From Chrysogorgia sp. JL179-B06 (Eukaryota > Cnidaria > Anthozoa > Scleralcyonacea > Chrysogorgiidae): DNA of 64,000 bases. Under the pieces are notes generated by a model. That model was not told the DNA's origin, made no database searches, and saw only the letters and a list, made by a program, of their open reading frames with translations. The stretch covers positions 510,001 through 574,000 of the forward strand of contig JAYKKM010000013.1 of assembly GCA_035772405.1 (NCBI GenBank), given 5' to 3'. Positions 1 through 8,300 of the stretch are shown piece by piece (the first letter of the stretch is position 1; the number at the start of each line of letters is the position of its first letter). The translations under genes and the position numbers were made by a program.

Positions 1-1
1 C

Positions 2-859
2 GCGACCGGTGGAAGGATGTCTGGAATAATAGACATGCAAGGCTCAGCAATAAAAAACGTAGCAGACCCAGTCGATGACTCAGACGCCGCGAATAAAAGA
101 ACTCTAGAGCAATTGTTAGCAGGTTTCCTCAAGAGTCAGTCCTACAATGTTGTGCTCGACTTCAACGTTAGCACACACGCCTTGAAAAACGTGGAGTTTC
201 ACACCAATGGTTCAAACAAAGTGAAAGCCATTGGTGAAACAAGCAAATTAGTGCAAAACAACCCAGCTTATGGTCCTATTGTTGGCATCAGCGGTGTGAG
301 TCAAAGTTTTCTATCCCCTGTGTTAACACCAATCCCACTTGAGTCAGGTCTCCATTTTAACTGTCCGAGTATGCAATGGTGTGATCTCTCCATTTTTGTT
401 GTGGTGAGGTTACCTACTCGCACCGCTGGATCAAATTGGGAGACAATTATATCGAACGACGATGGTCAGTGGGATAAGTTCATAGGGTACAAGACTGGCG
501 TGACCAACGGACTCGCATATGGTGGTAGCATCCCAGCAATGGAGAGCATATGCACTATTCCGAGTGGTGTTGACATAAGTAAAATGCATATGATATCGAT
601 ACACTGGCAAATGGACAATTCACACGTCAGAGTCAACAACGTTAAGTCAACCGATTCAGACTTCATAGCGAATATGAAAAAAATAGGCACACCCTATGGA
701 ACAATTTTTGGAATACATCGACCAAGAATACCACTCGCACCTTATGCATACCCATCGTTGATAGAATTCTACGGTGTGAAAATCGTGAGTGGTTACATGA
801 CGAACCGAGACATCATAATCATGGGTGGAGAAATGATGAAGGAATATGGTGTAAAGTAA
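2..859 (+). CDS. Fibre-like virion protein, 5' partial
   Basis: The frame is open to the window edge, so the start lies outside; an internal ATG is at 17. The first visible residues contain a GGxMxGxIDMxG...DPVDDSDAANK stretch, a motif typical of phage and Maverick tail-fibre stalk repeats. It suggests that more stalk repeats lie upstream. The rest, about 230 residues, has a beta-rich composition with a WxxIISNDDGQWDKFIGY segment reminiscent of a LamG/concanavalin-type head domain. That domain call is inference. A receptor-binding or attachment role would fit, acting on the virion surface. The stop codon is directly followed by the ATG of the next gene, so it heads a tightly packed + strand array. 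Confidence 0.6.
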   Translation, partial: ATGGRMSGIIDMQGSAIKNVADPVDDSDAANKRTLEQLLAGFLKSQSYNVVLDFNVSTHALKNVEFHTNGSNKVKAIGETSKLVQNNPAYGPIVGISGVSQSFLSPVLTPIPLESGLHFNCPSMQWCDLSIFVVVRLPTRTAGSNWETIISNDDGQWDKFIGYKTGVTNGLAYGGSIPAMESICTIPSGVDISKMHMISIHWQMDNSHVRVNNVKSTDSDFIANMKKIGTPYGTIFGIHRPRIPLAPYAYPSLIEFYGVKIVSGYMTNRDIIIMGGEMMKEYGVK

Positions 860-1066
860 ATGGGAGCATGTTTTTCGAGACCTCATGAAATATATAAAAT
901 AAATAAGACGACTGATCACATGTTCAAAGCTGGTGGATCATTTGGTCGCGGTGACGTTACTCTCGAGCTCCACGCTGAGATTGGTATGAGGTCTAAAAAG
1001 ACTTACGGCAAACCTATTACGTTACCAGAATCAGACAAAGTAGGAGTGGTAGGAGACGTGACCTAA
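860..1066 (+). CDS. Small protein with N-myristoylation signal (68 aa)
   Basis: Starts on the base after the upstream stop codon. The N-terminus reads MGACFS: Gly2 with Ser6 fits the N-myristoyltransferase consensus (MGxxxS/T), and Cys4 could be palmitoylated. This predicts a protein anchored to the inner face of a membrane. The rest is soluble with no transmembrane segment and no domain I recognise. It belongs to the element's small-gene cluster between the fibre gene and the BRO gene. A second protein with the same type of N-terminus lies in the other viral piece (57231 to 56716). Function unknown; membrane association in assembly or egress is a guess. Confidence 0.6.
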   Translation: MGACFSRPHEIYKINKTTDHMFKAGGSFGRGDVTLELHAEIGMRSKKTYGKPITLPESDKVGVVGDVT

Positions 1067-1072
1067 GTTAAA

Positions 1073-1213
1073 ATGGGTTGGCTTAGAAAACTGGTTCGTA
1101 ACATTAGAAACTTTTTCAGACGACGTAGAAAACTGAAGACTAATAAAACACACCTGATGCGTTGGTACACAACAAACCAGATCTATAAAAGGCGTAGCGC
1201 CCACATCGAGTAG
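1073..1213 (+). CDS. Arg/Lys-rich amphipathic micro-protein (46 aa)
   Basis: A 46-codon frame begins 7 bases after the previous stop and ends 27 bases before the next gene's ATG. It has about 15 Arg/Lys residues and a single acidic residue (the last one). An N-terminal amphipathic stretch (MGWLRKLVRNIRNFF) is followed by four consecutive arginines. Such a product could condense DNA, like small basic core proteins of adenovirus-type virions, or perturb membranes. Both ideas are inference from composition. The frame is short, but its spacing in a compact operon-like array and its strong charge bias favour a real gene. Confidence 0.5.
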   Translation: MGWLRKLVRNIRNFFRRRRKLKTNKTHLMRWYTTNQIYKRRSAHIE

Positions 1214-1240
1214 TTTTTTCTCGTGGAGGACTATATAGTG

Positions 1241-2008
1241 ATGACTCCCATAGCGCCTCAACTATTTGATTTCGATGGTCACCAAATCACGACGGTTAAT
1301 CACAACGGTGAAATATGGTTCAAAGCGAAAGAAGTCGCGAGCGCTCTAGGTTATGCTCGACCAAAAGATGCAGTGCACGACCACGTCGAACCTGATTGTA
1401 AAATGAAGATGGAGCAGGCCTCATTTATCAACGAACTTGGGGTCTACTCATTGACGTTCTCAAGTAAAATGGAGCGTGCGAAACACTTCGGAAGGTGGGT
1501 GCACTCAGAAGTCTTACCAAGCGTTAGAAAAAGTTTAGCTGACGTCGGTCTCAAACACAATCAGTTTAAAATGATCACCGAGTTCGATCTCCACACGAAA
1601 GTCGTCGGTTTTCTTAGGAAATATTATCCAGAAGCTATTTTGATAGCTGCTTGTGGTGAAAATCAAGACACTTCGAGTAAAAGAATAAATTCGTGGAAAA
1701 AAGGTTACCAACGTGGAACACCTGACTTGATTATTGCTAATGCAAACCGACAGCACAGCGGGCTTGTGATTGAGTTCAAGAATCCAGGTGGTACGGGCAA
1801 GACATCCAAAGAGCAGGAGTCTCTGTTGCTCAGATATAAATCCGCTGGTTATCTAACACTCTTATGCGATTCGTACGACGACGCTATTACCATGGTAATA
1901 AAATATTTATTTGACGTTGGGTTTCAGTGCTCTCACTGCCTTCGTAAATTTAAAAATAAATCAGCGTTGAGTAACCACGAGAGACGTTATTGTAAAGAGA
2001 CTTTTTAG
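1241..2008 (+). CDS. BRO-N / VRR-NUC nuclease / C2H2-type zinc finger fusion protein
   Basis: Starts at the ATG at 1241 (an in-frame GTG at 1223 is not needed), giving 255 residues. Residues about 7-100 match the BRO-N family: FDGHQITTV, WFKAKEVASALGYARPKDAV and SEVLPSVRK are diagnostic. Residues about 112-225 form a VRR-NUC-type PD-(D/E)xK nuclease, with GTPDLII (D162), VIEFK (E178, K180) and a KEQ (Q192) following in the usual order. A C-terminal finger has C230, C233, H246 and C251. BRO-N domains bind DNA in baculoviruses and other large DNA viruses. VRR-NUC enzymes cleave branched DNA or act in restriction and repair. A viral DNA-processing or regulatory nuclease is likely. Confidence 0.8.
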   Translation: MTPIAPQLFDFDGHQITTVNHNGEIWFKAKEVASALGYARPKDAVHDHVEPDCKMKMEQASFINELGVYSLTFSSKMERAKHFGRWVHSEVLPSVRKSLADVGLKHNQFKMITEFDLHTKVVGFLRKYYPEAILIAACGENQDTSSKRINSWKKGYQRGTPDLIIANANRQHSGLVIEFKNPGGTGKTSKEQESLLLRYKSAGYLTLLCDSYDDAITMVIKYLFDVGFQCSHCLRKFKNKSALSNHERRYCKETF

Positions 2009-2198
2009 ACAGCGAGTAATGAGTCGAGTTAGCACTCGTTCTCGTTGTTGAGACGACGTTTGAAGCGACAACTGCTATAGCATTTTTAAAGACGTTTTTA
2101 ACTCGGTGAAAGGTGTCTGCGAAACTTTCTCTCTTTATTTCACGAACCTTCTGACCGCTGTGTGAAAAAATGTTTCTGTGAGACATTGGACGCTTCAT
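1950..2198 (-). CDS. Possible small basic protein (82 aa)
   Basis: This minus-strand frame starts 54 bases beyond the thymidine kinase stop and overlaps the 3' end of the BRO-type gene on the other strand. It would be the third gene of a minus-strand trio with the 256-residue protein and thymidine kinase. The product is basic, with an alternating hydrophobic/basic stretch (FHRVKNVFKNAIAVVAS) that could form an amphipathic helix. No family recognised. If it is not real, 2009-2252 is a convergent intergenic spacer with no other gene. Confidence 0.35.
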   Translation of the reverse strand: MKRPMSHRNIFSHSGQKVREIKRESFADTFHRVKNVFKNAIAVVASNVVSTTRTSANSTHYSLSKKSLYNNVSRGYSTLIYF

Positions 2199-2252
2199 GT
2201 GACCAATGTCTAAATTTAAAAAAAGTGGGATGTATTGAGAACACCCGTAATT

Positions 2253-2819
2253 TTATGTGGAAGGATGATGACGTCTGCACACTGCGCGATATTGCTCAGC
2301 ACCACCAACGAATGATGGTCCTGGGTTGTATCTCCAATTGAATGGCGCATCAACAGTTGTTCCGTGAGTGTCACGACAAACGGCGCAATACGCTTTTAGA
2401 AATGTGATGTCGTCTGCTACTGGGAACAGTGTGTCGAGCTCACCAAGTCTTTTTAAATGCTCTGTTGTTATGAGACCACAAATAATGACGTGAACGCCAG
2501 CTTTGATGTACTCGCGAATAATTGGGAGTAACCCAGAGTACCAATGGCCCTCATCAATGCCAATGACGTCATAGTCAGCTATCTCGGAAGAACTCGGAAG
2601 GTTGGTGATTAACTTCGCAGGTAAACTGTCTGATCCAACAACGATAGTCTGACGATGTGTGGAGAACGCGTGATCAGTTCGCCTAGTGTCACCTGTGTTG
2701 TTCATGTAGAGGACTTTGAGCCCTGACTTACTTAACGTGACTAACCTACGAAGAGTCTCTGTCGTTTTTCCTGCGAACATGGGACCAATCACGATTTCTA
2801 GTTTACCGATTTTCTTCAT
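2253..2819 (-). CDS. tk: Thymidine kinase, type II
   Basis: Phosphorylates thymidine with ATP, feeding dTTP to viral DNA synthesis in the infected cell. The 188-residue length is normal for the compact TK1-like family. Visible elements are the P-loop IGPMFAGKTT (residues 11-20), an acidic DEGHWY loop (D89, E90), and paired zinc ligands C145/C148 and C181/H184 around the lasso region. The loop reads DEGHWY where many members have an aromatic-rich DE[AG]QFF, a modest variation. The ATG overlaps the end of the upstream minus-strand gene by 17 bases, so the two are probably co-expressed. TK is known in large DNA viruses but is not a core Polinton gene, so it is an accessory acquisition. Confidence 0.9.
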   Translation of the reverse strand: MKKIGKLEIVIGPMFAGKTTETLRRLVTLSKSGLKVLYMNNTGDTRRTDHAFSTHRQTIVVGSDSLPAKLITNLPSSSEIADYDVIGIDEGHWYSGLLPIIREYIKAGVHVIICGLITTEHLKRLGELDTLFPVADDITFLKAYCAVCRDTHGTTVDAPFNWRYNPGPSFVGGAEQYRAVCRRHHPST

Positions 2820-3573
2820 GATTACTATACCTCCAGAGAAACGCTCTCCCCTCTTGCGGCAACTGTTGCTCGTTGTTAAATATCCGCTGAAGCTCTAAGT
2901 TTTTAAGATGGGACCTCGAGCTCTCATGTCTTGAGCGATGCATTGGGTTGTTGGTAACCACACCACATGGGTAACAATTGTACGACGCGCCGCCGTGCAC
3001 AAAATCCAGGTGAGTGTGTGAGAGTATGTGACTCATAATATCGCCCGCACTCAGTATTTCGTTACACCCCACCCTACAAACGTTGACGTCACAGTTTGCG
3101 GCGAGCTCTAGCCACGCTTTGGCTTTGGTTGAGCATGGTTTCCATAGAAGGGTCGCCAAGAACACTTCGAGGTAGTTACCGAGTAGTGTAGCGGCGGACT
3201 CGCAAGGGTTGCTCAAGTAGTGGCTACTTGCTAACGTAAGACGTTTGAATGGTGAGTAGCACCACACAGGGATCATCTTGGCTAGTTCGTTAACCATCTT
3301 GTTGGCTCTAACTTCATCAAGCTCGACCCAAGCCTCATGAGCGAACTTTGTGTAGAGAATCTGGGTACCAAATTGTCTTGACACCTCTTCGTTTCTACGA
3401 TCGGGGTCGCACAACTTGAAGACTTGCGAGTACCCTTTTAAGACGTTGGGTCCAGAGGCGCCTTGTGGGGTAGACGCATCGACAAAGGACATTCTCCGCA
3501 TTGCGTCGATCTCCTCTTCTTGGCGGGCTTGGTCTTGAGTCATCTCTTCTGCGATGTCTTGGACTTGAGTCAT
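2803..3573 (-). CDS. Unidentified viral protein with Cys/His cluster (256 aa)
   Basis: First gene of the minus-strand unit that includes thymidine kinase; their frames overlap by 17 bases. The N-terminal ~30 residues are acidic and Gln-rich. The middle part is helical and Trp-containing. The C-terminal third holds several Cys and His residues (NCDVNVCRVGCNEI, HILSHTHLDF, NCYPCG) that could bind zinc. No family recognised. The start at 3573 is the first ATG after the divergent intergenic region; a second ATG ten codons in is also possible. Adjacency to TK suggests a replication or nucleotide-metabolism-stage role, but that is only context. Confidence 0.65.
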   Translation of the reverse strand: MTQVQDIAEEMTQDQARQEEEIDAMRRMSFVDASTPQGASGPNVLKGYSQVFKLCDPDRRNEEVSRQFGTQILYTKFAHEAWVELDEVRANKMVNELAKMIPVWCYSPFKRLTLASSHYLSNPCESAATLLGNYLEVFLATLLWKPCSTKAKAWLELAANCDVNVCRVGCNEILSAGDIMSHILSHTHLDFVHGGASYNCYPCGVVTNNPMHRSRHESSRSHLKNLELQRIFNNEQQLPQEGRAFLWRYSNHEENR

Positions 3574-3623
3574 TATGTTATACTCCCAGAAAAAATCCTA
3601 ATTTTTTAGCGCGTTTGGTCTGG

Positions 3624-3678
3624 AACTGTGAGACACCTGTGAGGTCAACTGTGAGACACCTGTGAGGTCAACTGTGAG
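3624..3678. promoter_or_regulatory. 23-bp tandem repeats in a divergent intergenic region
   Basis: Two complete copies (3624-3646 and 3647-3669) and a partial third of a 23-bp unit beginning AACTGTGAGACACC sit between divergently oriented genes (256-residue gene on -, 111-residue gene on +). Within the unit, TGTGAG itself recurs. Placement and repetition suggest a shared control site for both transcription units. Which factor binds is unknown. Confidence 0.5.
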
Positions 3679-3704
3679 TAAGATAACACGTGATAGTGTA
3701 TTAG

Positions 3705-4040
3705 ATGGTTGAGGACTCACAGACGGCTGTTGAAGCGAAGATTACAGCTGATGTGAAAAGTGTTAAGGTGAAGGACCCAAAGCGTGTCGCTGCTGGTAAA
3801 AAGTTGGCTGAGATATCGAAAGCTGCGAAAGAAAAGAAAATGCGTGAAATGATAGTTAACGAAGAACAGGGTGGTGAGTGGAGCTATGGTTACATTGTTG
3901 GAACACTTGGTGTTATCATTGCTGGTGCTTCGCTATGGTACACAATTAGCAGTGAAAAAGAACCTGTGAGTACTGCACCAGCACCTGCGTCAGAAAGTCA
4001 TAAAACTCATCGTCCAGCGCTAGACACATTTGATTCTTGA
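3705..4040 (+). CDS. Single-span membrane protein (111 aa)
   Basis: A basic, Lys/Ala-rich N-terminal domain of about 60 residues is followed by one clear transmembrane segment (GYIVGTLGVIIAGASLWYTI, about residues 64-83) and a short Pro/Ala/Ser-rich tail. No signal peptide, so an N-in orientation with the basic part facing nucleic acid or cytosol is plausible. It starts the + strand run that ends with the polymerase and is followed after 15 bases by another small membrane protein. Family not recognised. A virion-membrane or scaffold-like role is inference. Confidence 0.6.
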   Translation: MVEDSQTAVEAKITADVKSVKVKDPKRVAAGKKLAEISKAAKEKKMREMIVNEEQGGEWSYGYIVGTLGVIIAGASLWYTISSEKEPVSTAPAPASESHKTHRPALDTFDS

Positions 4041-4055
4041 ACAAAACACACGACA

Positions 4056-4298
4056 ATGTATATGGCTGCGATCGATCGAAAAGAACTTATGAACGAATTG
4101 TACGATGCGCTACTTGTTACGACTGGTGCTGTGGCAGTGAGTATGATTTCTAAAAAGGCTTTGGGAGAGCCATTGGGAACACCAGAGACTGTGAAAGGCA
4201 CAGTGAAACTTGCTGCAGCTGTTGGTGCAGGAACGTTGTTAGTAAAATGGGTGCAATCAAAAAAGTGGATACCGACAGATCCATTCAAATCAACGTAA
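4056..4298 (+). CDS. Small hydrophobic protein (80 aa)
   Basis: Contains two moderately hydrophobic stretches, about residues 15-32 (LYDALLVTTGAVAVSMI) and 48-65 (VKLAAAVGAGTLLVKWV), suggesting a membrane hairpin. Ends in a charged tail. Separated by 15 bases from the preceding gene and 4 bases from the next, so it is part of one transcription unit. No family recognised. Confidence 0.55.
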   Translation: MYMAAIDRKELMNELYDALLVTTGAVAVSMISKKALGEPLGTPETVKGTVKLAAAVGAGTLLVKWVQSKKWIPTDPFKST

Positions 4299-4302
4299 GT
4301 TA

Positions 4303-4722
4303 ATGGTGAGTGTTGTGGCTGGAGGGATATTTAATGCAGTGGCTTTCGCAGGCGCTGGCTTTATGTTTTCAAAGTTTAATCATTCAGGCTATGAGACCGA
4401 GATGAAAAGACACAACCACGCGTTGGAGCAGCTAGCCAGCGCGAAAGAAGTGTGGTATGAGAATGAGGTCGCCAAGAAAGATAAGATCCAGCGTTTACGA
4501 CAACGGCTCTCTGATGCTAATGCTGACATCAATGACACAAACCACGCGCTGGAGGAACTTAGAAGCGTAATGACCATACGGTACAGCGGACGAGTGTTCA
4601 CTGACCTCCCGAAGGTTGCGGATTACTACCAACCGAGTGCGGAAATGAAGGAATATCAATTATTGTTTGTTGGCGCGCTAGGTTTGGGCAGTGGAATAGT
4701 AGTGTGGGTACTAGTTCGGTGA
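4303..4722 (+). CDS. Membrane-anchored coiled-coil protein (139 aa)
   Basis: A hydrophobic N-terminal segment (about residues 5-22) and a hydrophobic C-terminal segment (LLFVGALGLGSGIVVWVLV, about residues 119-137) flank a long charged, heptad-like helix (about residues 35-95, rich in Glu, Arg, Ala and Leu). The layout suggests a helical rod tethered at both ends to a membrane. It belongs to a run of three consecutive small membrane proteins upstream of the zinc-ribbon and polymerase genes. Family and function unknown. Confidence 0.6.
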   Translation: MVSVVAGGIFNAVAFAGAGFMFSKFNHSGYETEMKRHNHALEQLASAKEVWYENEVAKKDKIQRLRQRLSDANADINDTNHALEELRSVMTIRYSGRVFTDLPKVADYYQPSAEMKEYQLLFVGALGLGSGIVVWVLVR

Positions 4723-4747
4723 AAAAAATGTTGGAGTAATATAAGTG

Positions 4748-5317
4748 ATGGACAAACTTATGAGGCAGATGAGTTATGGCTTGACAATTGACGAGATCGC
4801 GAGCGAGACGCAAATTGGGTGTGGAGACACCTCCAGAATTTACTACTGCTCGGATTGTGACGTTGTGAAACATGTGACTGACTGCGGTGGGCACGCGTGT
4901 CCAAAGTGTGGCGACATCGAATGGGGTTACACTCAGAGCTACAGCGACATGAGACTCACGCGACTAAAAAGCGTTCACAAACGGTCTTGGTGGATGGGGA
5001 GAAGACTACGGAACGTTGTGAAGTACGAGTACCTTGAGTTGATAAAAGAGGACTTCTTGAGAGTTGTCAATGTGCTGCACTCATGCGATTTGATAAAGGG
5101 TAGAAATGTCAGCAGATATGGATACTACATTATTAGGTTGTGCCATAGAAGACGAGTCGAGACACTCAAGAAGGTGTCAGACCTCAAAGACGGGAAGGTG
5201 AAAGACTTGTTCGACGACAATTTGTTTGGGGTGGTGTACCCAAAGCTGGGATGGTGTGAAAGTGGCGATATTTATTACAATGAGTGGTTTAGGAAAAAAA
5301 ACAAGTGTAGTATATAG
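4748..5317 (+). CDS. Zinc-ribbon protein, possible VLTF3/TFIIB-like transcription factor
   Basis: Starts at the ATG at 4748 and has 189 residues. It carries a zinc ribbon, YYCSDC ... HACPKCG (about residues 34-58), followed by a basic linker (KSVHKRSWWMGRRLRN). A helical C-terminal domain with conserved-looking aromatic and His/Arg residues (YGYYIIRLCHRRR) comes next. A zinc ribbon plus helical domain is the architecture of TFIIB-like factors and of poxvirus late transcription factor 3 relatives in large DNA viruses. The similarity is architectural only, so the transcription role is inference. The stop is 6 bases before the polymerase ATG, so expression is probably coupled. Confidence 0.55.
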   Translation: MDKLMRQMSYGLTIDEIASETQIGCGDTSRIYYCSDCDVVKHVTDCGGHACPKCGDIEWGYTQSYSDMRLTRLKSVHKRSWWMGRRLRNVVKYEYLELIKEDFLRVVNVLHSCDLIKGRNVSRYGYYIIRLCHRRRVETLKKVSDLKDGKVKDLFDDNLFGVVYPKLGWCESGDIYYNEWFRKKNKCSI

Positions 5318-5323
5318 AGGCCA

Positions 5324-8300
5324 ATGAGTCGGACTGTGAAAAACCCGCTGACAAAAAGACGGGCGCATAAGACGAGTGCAGCCGTTGTCAATTCACTAAC
5401 AGATGAAGCGACCAACGTTCACGGCTTCTTTAGAGATCAAGAGGGACAACGTCTAGTCGAAGACCTCGCACCGTCAACGCATTTGTTGGATCGAGCACTG
5501 AGAGGGTTCACAAGGTCCTATGGAGTCGAAGTGATTGACGACAGAGACATCAATCAGGTAAATGGTAGTAGAAGCGCTGTCACTAACCTTTTGAGACGTG
5601 AATTAGGTGAGACCAACGGAATGAAAGTGGTGGAGACAGTCAAGGTCACTTTTGAGAAAGTTTTAGAACTTGATAAGACCACATACAAAACTGCCTACTT
5701 TAACAGCGAAACGTTCGTCGTCATTAACGAGCATGACATCGAGGGTGTCGCCAATCGTGGGTCGGAGCAGATTTTGACGCGGATAGCTGGGTGGTTATCT
5801 GAGGGGTCTGGATGGACTATCGACAAAATAGATGCGCACTACGTCAATGTCGCTATTTACAGACCTTTGCATGGGAGTAGCTACATTGCGTTGCCAAAGG
5901 AGCTGCGTAATAGTATGAAGGGTCTGATAAACGTAAATAACGATGATGACAACGAGTGTTTTAGATGGTGCCACCTCGCACACAAATTTCCTGTTGGAAA
6001 AAACTCTGACAGAACGTCAAAGTACGCTAGGCATGTCGGTGAGCTGAACTATGACGGAATTGACTTCCCAGTCACACTCAAAGATTACAACAAGATCGAA
6101 AAGGCAAACGATATTAGCATCAATGTTTTTGGGTACGAAAATAAGCAGCCATTCCCTGTGTACGTTTCTAAGGAAGCGTATCCTGACCATATGGACCTAT
6201 TGTTGATAACTAATGACATAGGCAACAAGCATTATGTGTACATTCGCGATTTCGACAAATTCATGTACCGTCAGACAAAGTATAAGGCGAGAAAGCACTT
6301 TTGTAGGTATTGTTTGCAGTGTTTCACCCGCGCGGACGTGCTTGAAAGTCATATTGAAGTGTGTTTGGTCATCAATGGGAAGCAAGCTATTAAAATGCCA
6401 CAAAAAGGTGCGAAAGTGAAATACGAGAATTTTAGCAGACAATTAAATGTACCATTTGTGGTGTACGCAGACTTCGAGGCTATCACACAGAAGGTGCACA
6501 CAACAAAGCTGTCAAGCGAGTGTAGCTACACAAACGCCTACCAGAGGCACGTCGACTGTGGCTATGGGTATAAATTGGTTTGTTGCTACGATAACGAGTA
6601 CAGTAAGCCAGTAAAAGTGTATCGCGGTGAAAATGCAGTCAACAAGTTCATTGGGGAGATGTTAGAAATTGTTGAATATTGTAAAGAGACATCTGAGAGT
6701 CACTTTAACAAAGAAATGATACTGACTGATGCCGATAAGAGGAACTTTGACGAGGCTAAAAGTTGTCACATTTGCGGTGTTGAGTACACTGGCGATGACG
6801 TTAGAGTGAGAGACCACTGTCATGTCTCAGGTGAGTACAGAGGGTCCGCACATCGTGAGTGTAACGTGAACTTTAAGTTGACTGATAAAATCCCTGTGAT
6901 CTTTCACAACTTACGTGGCTACGATAGTCATTTCATCATGCAGGAGATTGGCAAGTTTGGTCAAGACATAAATGTGATACCAAACAACATGGAGAAGTAC
7001 ATGGCGTTCATGCTTGGAAAAAACTTAGTATTTTTGGACAGCTTCCAGTTCATGAGTAGTGGTCTAGACAACTTGGTGAAGAACCTACCAAGGGACGCTT
7101 TCAAATACACGTCAGAAGTGTTTCGCGACGAGGGGTTGGCACTTATGACAAGAAAGGGGGTCTATCCCTATGATTATATGGACTCCTTTGAAAAATTCGA
7201 TGAGCGCGAGCTACCCTCCAAAAAGGACTTCTACAGCGTTCTGAATGACGAGCACATTACGGAAGAAATGCACGAGCGCGCCATCGATGTGTGGGACTAC
7301 TTCAACGTTGAAAGTATGGGTGGGTATCACGACCTGTATTTGAAAAGCGATGTGCTCTTGCTTGCCGACGTTTTTGAGAACTTTAGAAAGACATGCCATC
7401 GCGAGTATAAATTAGACCCTTGCCATTATTTCACATCGCCTGGGTTAGCTTGGGATGCCATGCTAAAGATGACTGGAGTGGAGCTTGAGTTATTGTCCGA
7501 CATCGACATGTTCCAGTTCGTAGAATTAGGTATGCGTGGTGGTGTGAGCTACATATGCAACAGACATGGTGTGGCGAATAATAAGTACATGAAGGGGTAT
7601 GATAAAGCGCAAGAGTCGAAGTATTTGATGTACCTTGATGCCAACAATTTGTACGGATGGGCAATGAGTCGAAGTCTACCTACGGGTGGCTTCAAGTGGT
7701 TGACTGAGAAAGAAATAAAAAAGGTTAATCTATGCGACTATCACAACAATAGTAAAAAGGGGTTGCTGCTCGAAGTCGACTTGGAGTATCCAGACCACTT
7801 GCATGACCTACACAACGATTACCCGGTGGCTCCTGAGAAGATGGAGATAACTGTTGACATGTTGTCGGAGTACTGCACAAAAATCAAAAATAAGTTTAAC
7901 GTGAGTGTTGGTGGTGTGAAAAAGTTGGTGACTAATTTGATGGACAAAAAAAAGTATGTGTGTCACTACGGAAATCTGCAGTTGTACATGGATCTTGGAT
8001 TAAAAATCAAAAAGGTTCATAGGGCCCTACAGTTCGACCAGTCCAAGTGGTTGGGCAAGTACATCGACTTTAACACAGTCAAAAGAACCACAGCTAAGAA
8101 CGCTTTTGAGAAGGACTTCTTCAAGTTGATGAACAATAGTGTGTTCGGAAAAACGATGGAAAACTTGAGGAAGCGTGTGGACGTAAGATTAGTGACCACT
8201 GCGAAGAAATTAGAAAAGCTTGTCTCAAAGCCTACGTTTGTGTCTTGCAAGATATTTAGCGAGAATTTAGTCGCTGTCCATAAGGTTAAAGAAACGCTGA

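Noticed and set aside
7211..7664. Minus-strand frames within polB
   Set aside because: Shadows of the intact polymerase frame on the opposite strand.
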